Shown here piece after piece: positions 15,341 to 22,539 of a stretch of 29,180 bases of DNA. The stretch lies in NCBI GenBank assembly GCA_002394635.1, contig DGUK01000066.1, positions 1 to 29,180 on the forward strand, given 5' to 3'. The translations under genes were made by a program, and so were the position numbers. How positions within the stretch are numbered: position 1 is the stretch's first letter; each line of letters starts with the position of its first letter. The notes below the pieces were generated by a model that had not been told where the DNA came from, ran no database searches, and saw only the letters and a program-made list of their open reading frames with translations. The DNA is from Faecalitalea sp. UBA4312 (GTDB taxonomy: Bacteria > Bacillota_I > Bacilli_A > Erysipelotrichales > Erysipelotrichaceae).

Positions 15341-15392
15341 AGTATAAAACCTTGTTCCATTATTTGCTAATGGTTATAACGAATAGTATGAT
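15341..15392. promoter_or_regulatory. Overlapping divergent promoters with LysR-type operator
   Basis: Leftward (- strand): TTAGCA (15370-15365), 18 bases, TATACT (15346-15341) for the 77-residue gene. Rightward: TTGCTA (15363-15368), 18 bases, TATGAT (15387-15392) for the LysR gene. The perfect palindrome GTTATAAC (15373-15380) lies just upstream of the leftward -35 box and inside the LysR promoter, the classic place for a LysR protein that activates the target and represses itself. Confidence 0.55.
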
Positions 15393-15422
15393 ATTCTAAA
15401 AAGGAATAACAGGAGGGTGGAT

Positions 15423-16304
15423 ATGGAAATAAGAACACTTCGATATTTTCTGGCTGTAGCCAGGGAAGAAAATATGACAAGAGCAGCAGAAATCCTGCAT
15501 GTGACACAACCTACGTTATCCAAGCAGCTAAAGGCATTGGAACTGGAATTAGGGAAAAAGCTGTTTACCAGACACAGCTTTCGTATTTCTCTAACGGATG
15601 AAGGCGTATTGCTTCGAAAGCGGGCAGAGGATCTAGTATCGATGGCGGATAAAATTGAAAAGGAATTTATTTCGCTGGATGATATTACCGGTGGTGAATT
15701 GTATCTAGGAATGGCAGAATCGCATCAGATCAAATATTTGGCGAGGGTCATCCGGGATTTCAAAAAGCAGTATCCAAACCTTCATTATCATATTACCAGC
15801 GGCGATACAGAACAAATTGCAGATAAGCTGGATAAAGGGCTGCTGGATTTTTTAGTATTGGCGGAACTGCCAGATAGTCGAAAATATGAGTACATTTCGT
15901 TCCCGGAAAAGGATGTATGGGGTGTTGTGATGCGAACAGATGATCCTCTGGCCGAGAGAGATTCCATAAGTGTGGAGGACCTGATAGGGCTTCCGTTATT
16001 CTGTTCAGACCAGGCATGGGAAGCCGATATTAAAACGTGGGCGAAGAGCCATTTTTCTCAATTGAATCTGGAGGGATCGTTCCGTCTATCCTATAACGGA
16101 TCCGTATTTGCCAGGGAGGGACTTGGCTATTTATTGACTTTTGATCATTTGATTGATGTTTCCATAGATAGTGGACTTGTTTTTGTTCCTTTATCACCGG
16201 CGCTGAAAAGTAGTCTGTACCTGGCTTGGAATCGATATCAGGCATTTACGCCGATTGCAGAAAGATTTCTACAAAAACTGAAAACGTCCTTTGCAGAAGA
16301 CTGA
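15423..16304 (+). CDS. LysR-family transcriptional regulator
   Basis: A 293-residue LTTR with the standard layout: winged helix-turn-helix (residues 1-60, TLRYFLAVAREENMTRAAEILHVTQPTLSKQLKALE), a linker helix (about 60-88), then a periplasmic-binding-like effector domain starting near GGELYLGMAESHQIKYLARV. I prefer the ATG at 15423, 6 bases after AGGAGG, over the GTG at 15417 that lies in that ribosome binding site. It is divergent from the 77-residue protein, hydrolase and reductase genes, which are its likely targets; the effector is unknown. Confidence 0.93.
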   Translation: MEIRTLRYFLAVAREENMTRAAEILHVTQPTLSKQLKALELELGKKLFTRHSFRISLTDEGVLLRKRAEDLVSMADKIEKEFISLDDITGGELYLGMAESHQIKYLARVIRDFKKQYPNLHYHITSGDTEQIADKLDKGLLDFLVLAELPDSRKYEYISFPEKDVWGVVMRTDDPLAERDSISVEDLIGLPLFCSDQAWEADIKTWAKSHFSQLNLEGSFRLSYNGSVFAREGLGYLLTFDHLIDVSIDSGLVFVPLSPALKSSLYLAWNRYQAFTPIAERFLQKLKTSFAED

Positions 16305-16306
16305 TA

Positions 16307-16459
16307 TTAGTCATCATAGAGTGATTTGTGGAGTATGTTTTGAAAACCGGTGACGGATAGGTCATCAGGCTCCTCGGGAATTTCAACATGTATGTTTCTG
16401 TCTTCTTTGTTGATTCCTAAAAAAAGCAGTATATTCTCTAAATTTTGAAGTGTCTTCAT
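16307..16459 (-). CDS. Possible 50-residue acidic protein (doubtful)
   Basis: An open frame ends 2 bases from the LysR stop in the convergent direction. The ATG at 16459 gives a 50-residue acidic protein (MKTLQNLENILLFLGINKED...), with codon use similar to neighbouring genes. No ribosome binding site is visible; a TATACT lies 6 bases before the ATG, so only leaderless translation would be possible. I recognise no family. It may be a chance frame in this 250-base gap. Confidence 0.25.
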   Translation of the reverse strand: MKTLQNLENILLFLGINKEDRNIHVEIPEEPDDLSVTGFQNILHKSLYDD

Positions 16460-16516
16460 GGCTGCAGTATATATATAGAAAATGAAATACAGATGATAAG
16501 TATGTAAAGAAAATGT

Positions 16517-16554
16517 AAAAAAAGAGAGCACATCCGCTGTGATATGCTCTCTTT
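16517..16554 (-). terminator. Intrinsic terminator of the ior-paaK-ACT operon
   Basis: AAAGAGAGCA (16521-16530) pairs with TGCTCTCTTT (16545-16554) over a 14-base loop, and in - strand RNA the stem is followed by seven U (16523-16517), immediately after the ACT-protein stop at 16557. Confidence 0.9.
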
Positions 16555-16556
16555 GT

Positions 16557-16988
16557 TTATAAGCTTTCGATATCTTCCTGTGTTAACATCTTTAAGCCGT
16601 GTGCAGTCAATTTAGCTTCAGCATTTTTAGTATCCGAGATACGGAAGATCATATAAGCATTTCCGTCGGATTTTCCTAAAAACGCATACATGTATTCGAT
16701 GTTAACACCGGCTTCTGCGAAAATTTTCAAAAGTTTGTCCAGACCGCCGGTTTCATCCGGTATTTCAACGGCCAGCACCGGAGTCAGACTGGCGATGAAA
16801 TCTGCATCTTTTAATACAGTGACTGCGTCCATAACGTCCGATACGATGATACGGGCTATGCCGAAGTCCTTGGTTTCTGCTAAAGACAGAGCACGCAGAT
16901 CGATTTTGTGGGCAGCCAGAACGCTGGTCATTCTTTGAAGTCTTCCCGGTTTGTTTTCCAGGAATACAGAGATTTGTTTAATACTCAT
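16557..16988 (-). CDS. Tandem ACT-domain protein
   Basis: A 143-residue protein made of two ACT domains (about 3-68 and 70-140): IKQISVFLENKPGRLQRMTSVLAAHKIDLRALSLAE and then AVEIPDETGGLDKLLKIFAEAGVNIEYMYAFLG. ACT domains bind small ligands, usually amino acids, at their dimer interfaces. No catalytic domain is attached, so a regulatory or sensor role is likely. It is the last gene after iorA, iorB and paaK, an arrangement also seen in other anaerobes, which suggests it senses an aromatic or branched amino acid or a product of the pathway. It is 15 bases from paaK. Confidence 0.93.
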   Translation of the reverse strand: MSIKQISVFLENKPGRLQRMTSVLAAHKIDLRALSLAETKDFGIARIIVSDVMDAVTVLKDADFIASLTPVLAVEIPDETGGLDKLLKIFAEAGVNIEYMYAFLGKSDGNAYMIFRISDTKNAEAKLTAHGLKMLTQEDIESL

Positions 16989-17003
16989 TGTTTTTTCCTC
17001 CGA

Positions 17004-18305
17004 TTAGATTTTTCTATTATCGATGACGCGAACGGCTTTTCCTTCGCTGCGGGCAATCGTCTTCGGAGCAACCAGAGAAACCTTCGCTTTAATACCTAAC
17101 ATGGACTTTAACGCATTGACTAATTCTTTCTGACGATCTTCAATTTCACCTACATTGTCCGTGAACATTTCCGGTGTCATTTCAACCTGAACATCCAAAG
17201 TGTCCGTATTGTTGACACGACCCACGACTATCTGGTAATTGGCAGGATATCCCTGGTTCAACAGAACGGTTTCGATCTGGCTAGGGAATACGTTAACACC
17301 GCGCACGATCAGCATATCATCCGAACGACCTTTTGGCTTGCTCATACGGATGTGTGTACGACCACAGGAACATTTTTCACGGGTCAATGTACAGATATCT
17401 CTTGTTCGATAACGTAACAAAGGGAATGCCTCTTTATCCAAGGAAGTAAATACAAGTTCACCTTGAGATCCTTCCGGAAGAACCTCCAGTGTTTCCGGAT
17501 CGATGATTTCAGCCAGGAAATGGTCTTCGTTGATATGCATACCATCCTGTGCAGAGCATTCAAACGCAACACCAGGGCCGGATAATTCTGTTAGCCCATA
17601 GATATCATACGCTTTGATACCGAGCGTATTTTCGATATCTTTACGCATTTCCTCACTCCATGCTTCCGCACCGAAAATACCGGCTTTTAAAGGAATATCC
17701 TCGGGACCATAGCCCATTTCCTTCATACGTTCGCCAAGGAATGCAGCATAACTTGGTGTACAGCACAGAATTGTAGCATTCAGATCTTTGATAAACATAA
17801 TCTGACGATTGGTGTTTCCGGAGCTTGTCGGAATTGTCAGACAGCCGACCTTATGTGATCCACCATTCAATCCCGGACCACCGGTAAACAGACCATATCC
17901 ATAGGATATCTGGCATACATCCTCATTGGTACCACCGGCAGCCGTAATAGCCCGGGCACAACAATCTTCCCAAAGATCGATATCATCCTGCGTATAAAAG
18001 GCAACCACACGTTTTCCGGTTGTGCCGGAAGTGGATTGGATCCGGACACAGTTGTCTAAAGAGGTTCCCACCAGACCATACGGGTAGGCTTTCCGTAAGT
18101 CGGCTTTTGACAAAAATGGCAGTTTATAGAGGTCATCGGAAGATTGGATATCCTGTGGAGTGACACCTTTCTCTTCCATTTTTTTACGATAGTAGGGTAC
18201 ATTATCCCATACGTGTTTGACTTGTTTGATAAGTTTTTCATCTTGAATGGCTTTGATAGTTTCTCTTGAAGCGCATTCAATATCAGGCTGGTAGTATCTT
18301 TCCAT
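17004..18305 (-). CDS. paaK: Phenylacetate-CoA ligase-like AMP-forming enzyme (PaaK family)
   Basis: A 433-residue ANL-superfamily enzyme of the PaaK type. The ATP loop STSGTTGK is at residues 91-98; YGLTELSGPG, YRTRDICTLTREKCSCGRTHIRMSKPKGRSDDML and RGVNVFPSQIE are all hallmarks of PaaK, as is the short C-terminal domain. PaaK activates phenylacetate, but the homologues beside iorAB in anaerobes are thought to handle arylacetyl-CoA made by IorAB, perhaps running in reverse to give ATP and arylacetate; that direction is inference. The ribosome binding site AAAGGAGG is 10 bases before the ATG. The gene lies 44 bases after iorB. Confidence 0.92.
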   Translation of the reverse strand: MERYYQPDIECASRETIKAIQDEKLIKQVKHVWDNVPYYRKKMEEKGVTPQDIQSSDDLYKLPFLSKADLRKAYPYGLVGTSLDNCVRIQSTSGTTGKRVVAFYTQDDIDLWEDCCARAITAAGGTNEDVCQISYGYGLFTGGPGLNGGSHKVGCLTIPTSSGNTNRQIMFIKDLNATILCCTPSYAAFLGERMKEMGYGPEDIPLKAGIFGAEAWSEEMRKDIENTLGIKAYDIYGLTELSGPGVAFECSAQDGMHINEDHFLAEIIDPETLEVLPEGSQGELVFTSLDKEAFPLLRYRTRDICTLTREKCSCGRTHIRMSKPKGRSDDMLIVRGVNVFPSQIETVLLNQGYPANYQIVVGRVNNTDTLDVQVEMTPEMFTDNVGEIEDRQKELVNALKSMLGIKAKVSLVAPKTIARSEGKAVRVIDNRKI

Positions 18306-18349
18306 ATCTAAGCTTCCTCCTTTATTAGATATAAATATTTAATTATATT

Positions 18350-18925
18350 TTAAGCGTTTTTTCCGAGAAGAAAAGCTTTTTTGTTCAGTTCCAGAAACTT
18401 TGGTGGAACAATAGCTTCCATCGACGCAAACCATGTCTTATCATCAAAGTCAAAGTAGTGAGATAAACGTCCTAACAATACAGTGTTGACAGCTTTGGAA
18501 GAACCGGCTTCTTCGGCTAGTTTCAAGCAGTCAAGGGCGTCTACTTTGGCCCCAGTCGCTTTCATTTTTTCAATCAGGTTTTCCGGATACTTTGCAGCAC
18601 CGGTAATTACCGGCATCGGATCGATTTGTTGCGTATTGGTCACAATGACGCCGTCATCCTTCAAAAAGGAGATGCAGCGCGCAGCTTCTAGAGCCTCGAA
18701 GGAAACGATACAATCCGCTTCCCCATGGTCGATAACAGGAGAATACACCGTATCTCCGTAACGTACATAGGTTACGACACTGCCTCCACGCTGAGACATA
18801 CCATGTACTTCGGATACTTTTACATCATAGCCATTGGATAATAGAAGATGTCCTAGCAGCTTGCTGGCAAGCAGGGAACCCTGTCCGCCGACACCGACGA
18901 TCATAATATTCTTTGTTTCCATCAT
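18350..18925 (-). CDS. iorB: Indolepyruvate:ferredoxin oxidoreductase, beta (gamma-domain) subunit IorB
   Basis: A 191-residue protein of the 2-oxoacid:acceptor oxidoreductase gamma-domain family, the small subunit of IorAB. Typical blocks are NIMIVGVGGQGSLLASKLLG at the N-terminus and VSEVHGMSQRGGSVVTYVRYG near 40-60. With IorA it oxidises aryl-pyruvates to aryl-acetyl-CoA and reduces ferredoxin. The ATG at 18925 shares its A with the iorA stop (TGATG), and AAAGGAGGT lies in the end of iorA; a second in-frame ATG at 18922 is also possible. Coupled translation fits a 1:1 complex. Confidence 0.94.
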   Translation of the reverse strand: MMETKNIMIVGVGGQGSLLASKLLGHLLLSNGYDVKVSEVHGMSQRGGSVVTYVRYGDTVYSPVIDHGEADCIVSFEALEAARCISFLKDDGVIVTNTQQIDPMPVITGAAKYPENLIEKMKATGAKVDALDCLKLAEEAGSSKAVNTVLLGRLSHYFDFDDKTWFASMEAIVPPKFLELNKKAFLLGKNA

Positions 18926-20676
18926 CAGACCTCCTTTGCGGTTGATTCAAATGCACCAAAACGGCACATCTGCGAACAAACACCGCAGCCGACACATAAT
19001 GTATTATCCACATGGGCTTTGTTGTCCTTGATAGAGATAGCCGGGCAACCAATCTGCATACAGGCTTTACAGCCGACACATGTATCGGTATTCACCTTTA
19101 ACGGTGCTTTGTGTTTTACATATTTTAATAAAGCGCATGGACGGCGTGAGATGATAACCGACGGACCATCTGCGGCCAGTTCCTCTTTTAATACTTGATC
19201 ACATTCTGTCAGATTATACGGATCCACGATGCGGACGCGGTCGAATCCCATGGCATGGCACAATGCCTCCAGGTTGATCTTTCCGGCCGGATCGCCTTTG
19301 ATATTGTATCCGGTTGTTGGGTTCTGCTGATGACCGGTCATACCGGTAATGGAGTTATCCAGGATAATGATCGTGGAATTGGACTGATTATAGGCCACAT
19401 TGGCTAAACCGGTCATTCCGGAATGCATAAACGTAGAGTCACCGATGACCGCAACTGTATTATGTTCGCTTTTTTCCTTGAGCATCTTGTTGAATCCATG
19501 AGTGGCACCGATGGAAGCTCCCATACACAAGGTCATTTCAATTGCGTTTAACGGAGCCACAGCCCCCAGCGTGTAACAGCCGATATCACCCAAAACCGTA
19601 CAACGATTTTTCTTCAATGTGTAGAACAGTCCGCGGTGCGGGCATCCGGCACACATCACCGGTGGACGCGGAGGAATAGCATCTTCCAATTTATATTTAC
19701 CGACATGTGGTTTTTCACCCAACGCTTCGGCAACCAGATTTTGGGAGAATTCGTTCAGGATCGGAAGAACATCTTTTCCGGATACTTCCAGACCCAGGGA
19801 TTTTACGTGATTTTCGATGATTGGATCCAGCTCTTCCACAACGACAAGCTTATCTACCTTTTCGGCGAAATCCTTGATCAACTTGACGGGCAGAGGATTG
19901 GTCATTCCCAGTTTCAATACACTGACGGTATCACCAAATACTTCCTTGACATATTGATAGGATGTGGACGCTGTAATGATTCCCATTCTGGTGTCACCCA
20001 TTTCCACACGGTTTAATGGAGATGTTTCCGCATAGTCGATCAGATCCAACGTACGTTGTTCAACGATCGGATGACGACGTAGAGCGTTTCCTGGCATCAT
20101 GACATATTTGGCGATATTCTTTTCATAGTCCTTGACAGGAACATTTCGTTCCCCTTTGGTAACAAGGGACTGTGAGTGTGCTACACGAGTACACATCTTC
20201 AACAGTACCGGCGTATCAAATTGTTCGGATAATTCATATGCCAGTTTTGTGTATTCCAGTGCTTCTTCCGAGTTGGAAGGCTCGATCATCGGAACTTTTG
20301 CGGCAATCGCATGATGACGGCTGTCCTGCTCGTTTTGGGAAGAATGCATACCAGCATCATCGGCCACACCGATAACGATTCCGGCGTTTACGCCTGTATA
20401 AGACATGGTATACAGAGGATCGGCGGCTACATTCAGACCCACGTGTTTCTGAGCGCAGAAAGCACGGCGACCGGCTAAACTGGCACCAAAAGTAGATTCC
20501 ATCGCTACCTTTTCATTCGGTGCCCATTCACAATAAATTTCATCATATTTTGCGGCTTCTTCTGTTATTTCCGTACTCGGTGTACCCGGATAACTGGAAA
20601 TAAAGCAGACACCAGCTTCGTATAGACCGCGGGCAACGGCTTTGTTACCCAGCATTAACTCTTTGTTCTTGTCCAT
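18925..20676 (-). CDS. iorA: Indolepyruvate:ferredoxin oxidoreductase, alpha subunit IorA
   Basis: A 583-residue TPP- and Fe-S-dependent subunit that oxidatively decarboxylates indolepyruvate and other aryl-pyruvates. The N-terminal pyrimidine domain starts with MLGNKAVARGLYEAGVCFISSYPGTPSTEI; the TPP domain has MCAGCPHRGLFYTLKK, GDIGCYTLG and GDSTFMHSGMTGLANVAYN; the C-terminal ferredoxin domain (about 528-583) has CxxCxxCx4CP at 533-545 and CxxCxxCx3C at 561-571, for two clusters. I use the ATG at 20676 with AGAGGTG upstream; the frame runs open to 20730 but adds only a hydrophobic lead with no ribosome binding site. It is first in iorA-iorB-paaK-ACT. Such enzymes are oxygen sensitive and mark an anaerobe. 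Confidence 0.95.
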   Translation of the reverse strand: MDKNKELMLGNKAVARGLYEAGVCFISSYPGTPSTEITEEAAKYDEIYCEWAPNEKVAMESTFGASLAGRRAFCAQKHVGLNVAADPLYTMSYTGVNAGIVIGVADDAGMHSSQNEQDSRHHAIAAKVPMIEPSNSEEALEYTKLAYELSEQFDTPVLLKMCTRVAHSQSLVTKGERNVPVKDYEKNIAKYVMMPGNALRRHPIVEQRTLDLIDYAETSPLNRVEMGDTRMGIITASTSYQYVKEVFGDTVSVLKLGMTNPLPVKLIKDFAEKVDKLVVVEELDPIIENHVKSLGLEVSGKDVLPILNEFSQNLVAEALGEKPHVGKYKLEDAIPPRPPVMCAGCPHRGLFYTLKKNRCTVLGDIGCYTLGAVAPLNAIEMTLCMGASIGATHGFNKMLKEKSEHNTVAVIGDSTFMHSGMTGLANVAYNQSNSTIIILDNSITGMTGHQQNPTTGYNIKGDPAGKINLEALCHAMGFDRVRIVDPYNLTECDQVLKEELAADGPSVIISRRPCALLKYVKHKAPLKVNTDTCVGCKACMQIGCPAISIKDNKAHVDNTLCVGCGVCSQMCRFGAFESTAKEV

Positions 20677-20700
20677 TACACACACCTCTCTATAAAAAAT

Positions 20701-20730
20701 ATAATATAATAAAAAGATATTAAAAAACAA
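20701..20730 (-). promoter_or_regulatory. Weak candidate promoter of the ior operon
   Basis: TTGTTT (20730-20725) and TATTAT (20706-20701) on the - strand, 18 bases apart, in an A/T-rich stretch (about 20691-20808) that otherwise shows no gene or hairpin. Several other TATA-like hexamers are close, so the choice is uncertain. Confidence 0.3.
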
Positions 20731-20814
20731 TAAAAAGGAAAGGGAAATCCAAAGCCGAACAGGATATTAAAAAAAGGAAAATACAAAAAAAATAAAAAAG
20801 TGAGAGCAAAACAG

Positions 20815-20873
20815 TTGACTCTTAGGTTAGACTATGCTAACTTATAGTCAGTTAGATATATCTAACTAGGAGG
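20815..20873 (+). promoter_or_regulatory. Regulatory region of nrdI-DUF3793 with two GTTAG-N6-CTAAC palindromes
   Basis: Box 1 is TTAGGTTAG (20822-20830), six bases, CTAACTTAT (20837-20845). Box 2 is the perfect palindrome GTTAGATATATCTAAC (20851-20866). Their centres are 25 bases apart. TTGACT (20815-20820) is the likely -35 box; a -10 is not clear (TAACTT at 17 bases, TATAGT at 20843-20848 too far). Box 2 sits between the promoter and the ribosome binding site AGGAGG (20868-20873). The 9-base half-sites resemble DtxR/IdeR half-sites, but the 6-base gap is wider than the DtxR consensus. Confidence 0.65.
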
Positions 20874-20881
20874 ATTACCAA

Positions 20882-21226
20882 ATGAAATATGTTTATGCAT
20901 CACGTACAGGAAACGTTGAAGCTCTGATCGGAAAATTAGGACTTGACGCAATCCGTATTGATGACGGCAGTGAAACCGTAGATGAAGAATTCGTATTATT
21001 TACTTATACGGATGGATTCGGCGATGTTCCGATGGAAGTGGATACTTTCCTGATGGCTAACTCACAGAATCTGACCGGTGTTGTCGTAAGTGGCAGCATG
21101 GACTACGGAGAAGCTTTCTGTAAAGCAGGAGACATTATTGCCGAAACGTATGATGTACCGGTATTGTACAAAGTGGAAAATGACGGTACAGATCAGGACG
21201 TAGAAGCGATCAAAGACGTATTATAA
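20882..21226 (+). CDS. NrdI-like flavodoxin
   Basis: A 114-residue FMN protein of the NrdI family. The FMN phosphate loop SRTGNVE is at 7-13, FTYTDGFGDVP at 40-50 and SGSMDYG (NrdI usually SGNRNWG) at 70-76; it ends with the family TxxDVEAIK segment. NrdI supplies oxidant to assemble the dimanganese cofactor of class Ib ribonucleotide reductase. No nrdE or nrdF is present here, so it may work elsewhere in the genome or as a general small flavodoxin. AGGAGG precedes the ATG and two palindromic boxes overlap the leader. It ends in a double stop (TAATAG), 6 bases before the DUF3793 gene. Confidence 0.88.
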   Translation: MKYVYASRTGNVEALIGKLGLDAIRIDDGSETVDEEFVLFTYTDGFGDVPMEVDTFLMANSQNLTGVVVSGSMDYGEAFCKAGDIIAETYDVPVLYKVENDGTDQDVEAIKDVL

Positions 21227-21232
21227 TAGGCA

Positions 21233-21799
21233 ATGCCAGTCAACGGCATCGTATTTCAACATCAATTAGTGATTCACGGAGCTTGTACCCTGGCTCATAT
21301 GAAAACAGGAAGTTTGTTTCGGGTCTATAAATCACAGATCCCGAATCTAGAAGAATGTATGTGTTATTTCAATGATCAATGTTCTCCTTTTGGGTATCAC
21401 ATATGTATTCTGGAACAAAACAGTCAAAGCTTCCTGGTGTATGTATACAACGCTCATAAATTATCTTATATCTTATCCGAACCTTCCATTATAAAATTCC
21501 TCTCTGATTACGGATATGAGGTATTTGATATAGAACATGCTCTGATTCATTTACAGGAGAGGCTTTGTGAACCAACGTTTCCTCATGAAATCGGTGTATT
21601 TCTTGGCTATCCGCTCCAGGACGTCAAAGCATTCATCACGCCCAATAAGGAATGTCTTTTGATTGGTTACTGGAAAGTGTATGGAAATGTCAAAAATTGC
21701 CGAAAAACCTTCTATCGTTTTGATTGTTGTAAAAAGACGATGGAGCAACAAATTTTAAAGGGTGAACCATTAGTAAATATCCTAAAAAAAGTAAACTAA
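21233..21799 (+). CDS. DUF3793 family protein
   Basis: A 188-residue soluble protein matching DUF3793 by its conserved blocks: HGACTL at 15-20, LVYVYNAHKLSYIL at 68-81, FPHEIGVFLGYPLQDVKAFI at 116-135 and GYWKVYG at 145-151, followed by a C-terminal segment with paired cysteines (165-166). No function is established. It lies 6 bases behind the NrdI-like flavodoxin with only a weak ribosome binding site, so translation may depend on the upstream gene. My recollection is that DUF3793 genes often neighbour flavodoxin and ferrous-iron transport genes in Clostridia; together with the palindromic boxes upstream this suggests a role in metal limitation or redox stress, which is inference. Confidence 0.9.
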   Translation: MPVNGIVFQHQLVIHGACTLAHMKTGSLFRVYKSQIPNLEECMCYFNDQCSPFGYHICILEQNSQSFLVYVYNAHKLSYILSEPSIIKFLSDYGYEVFDIEHALIHLQERLCEPTFPHEIGVFLGYPLQDVKAFITPNKECLLIGYWKVYGNVKNCRKTFYRFDCCKKTMEQQILKGEPLVNILKKVN

Positions 21800-21814
21800 A
21801 CATCACACACCTTG

Positions 21815-21842
21815 CCAAGGACTCACCCACCTTGGTTTTTTT
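21815..21842 (+). terminator. Intrinsic terminator after the DUF3793 gene
   Basis: CCAAGG (21815-21820), 9-base loop, CCTTGG (21830-21835), then seven T. It separates the nrdI-DUF3793 transcript from tmk. Confidence 0.85.
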
Positions 21843-21876
21843 GTGTCAGAGAGCTCTATAAGATAATAAGGAAATT

Positions 21877-21885
21877 TGTTATAAT
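21877..21885 (+). promoter_or_regulatory. Extended -10 promoter of the tmk operon
   Basis: TGTTATAAT at 21877-21885 is a perfect extended -10 (TGnTATAAT), with no good -35 box upstream. The transcript would start near 21892, leaving only about 15 bases before the tmk ATG, which still include GGAGG. Confidence 0.6.
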
Positions 21886-21906
21886 TGTTAAAAGTTGGAG
21901 GAGCTT

Positions 21907-22539
21907 ATGAGGAAAGGGGTATTCATTACATTTGAAGGAAATGACGGAGCCGGTAAAACGACGGTGTGTCTGCAGGTATTGAAGCGCTTAAAACAAGAGG
22001 GGCATGAAGTTATTTATACCAGAGAGCCCGGAGGTTCACGTATTGCCGAGACCATTCGAAATATATTGCTGGATGTGGACAACAAGGAATTGACGGCCCG
22101 TACGGAAGCATTATTATATGCCGCCAGCCGGTCCCAGCATTTGCAGGAAATCGTTATTCCGGCGTTACAGGCCGGCAAGATCGTTCTTTGTGACCGGTAT
22201 GTGGATTCCAGCCTGGCTTACCAAGGCGTTGCCCGAGATCTGGGGATCGAGGATGTCTGGAAGATCAATGAATTTGCGATCGATGGTTATATGCCGCAAA
22301 AAACGTTGTTTTTAGCGGTCAGCATCGAAACCGGACAAAAACGCATGAACATCCGTGGCGACAAAAACCGGCTGGATCTCGAACAAGACAGTTTTCATCA
22401 GAAGGTCCGTCGAGGATATGAAGCATTGATTAAAATGTATCCGGAAAGAATACAGGTCATTGATGCTGAGCCGGCATTGGATGTCGTTGTACAGGCGGCT
22501 TACGATGTTGTAAAGATAGTTATAGAAGAGTATGAATAA
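21907..22539 (+). CDS. tmk: Thymidylate kinase
   Basis: dTMP kinase, making dTDP for DNA synthesis. 210 residues, normal length. P-loop GNDGAGKTT is at 11-19, TREPGGSRIAE near 38-48, the DRYVDSSLAYQG substrate motif near 97-108 and the lid region with DLEQDSFHQKVRRGY near 155-170. The ATG at 21907 has GGAGG five bases upstream; an in-frame TTG at 21895 falls before that site. It overlaps the start of holB by 8 bases. Confidence 0.96.
   Translation: MRKGVFITFEGNDGAGKTTVCLQVLKRLKQEGHEVIYTREPGGSRIAETIRNILLDVDNKELTARTEALLYAASRSQHLQEIVIPALQAGKIVLCDRYVDSSLAYQGVARDLGIEDVWKINEFAIDGYMPQKTLFLAVSIETGQKRMNIRGDKNRLDLEQDSFHQKVRRGYEALIKMYPERIQVIDAEPALDVVVQAAYDVVKIVIEEYE

Noticed and set aside
19636..20016. 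126-codon open frame opposite iorA
   Set aside because: Antisense to a well-conserved enzyme, no start signal.
20691..20808. A-rich tract between ior and nrdI operons considered as an origin or attachment site
   Set aside because: No repeated DnaA boxes, no direct repeats and no integrase; it looks like ordinary A/T-rich promoter DNA.
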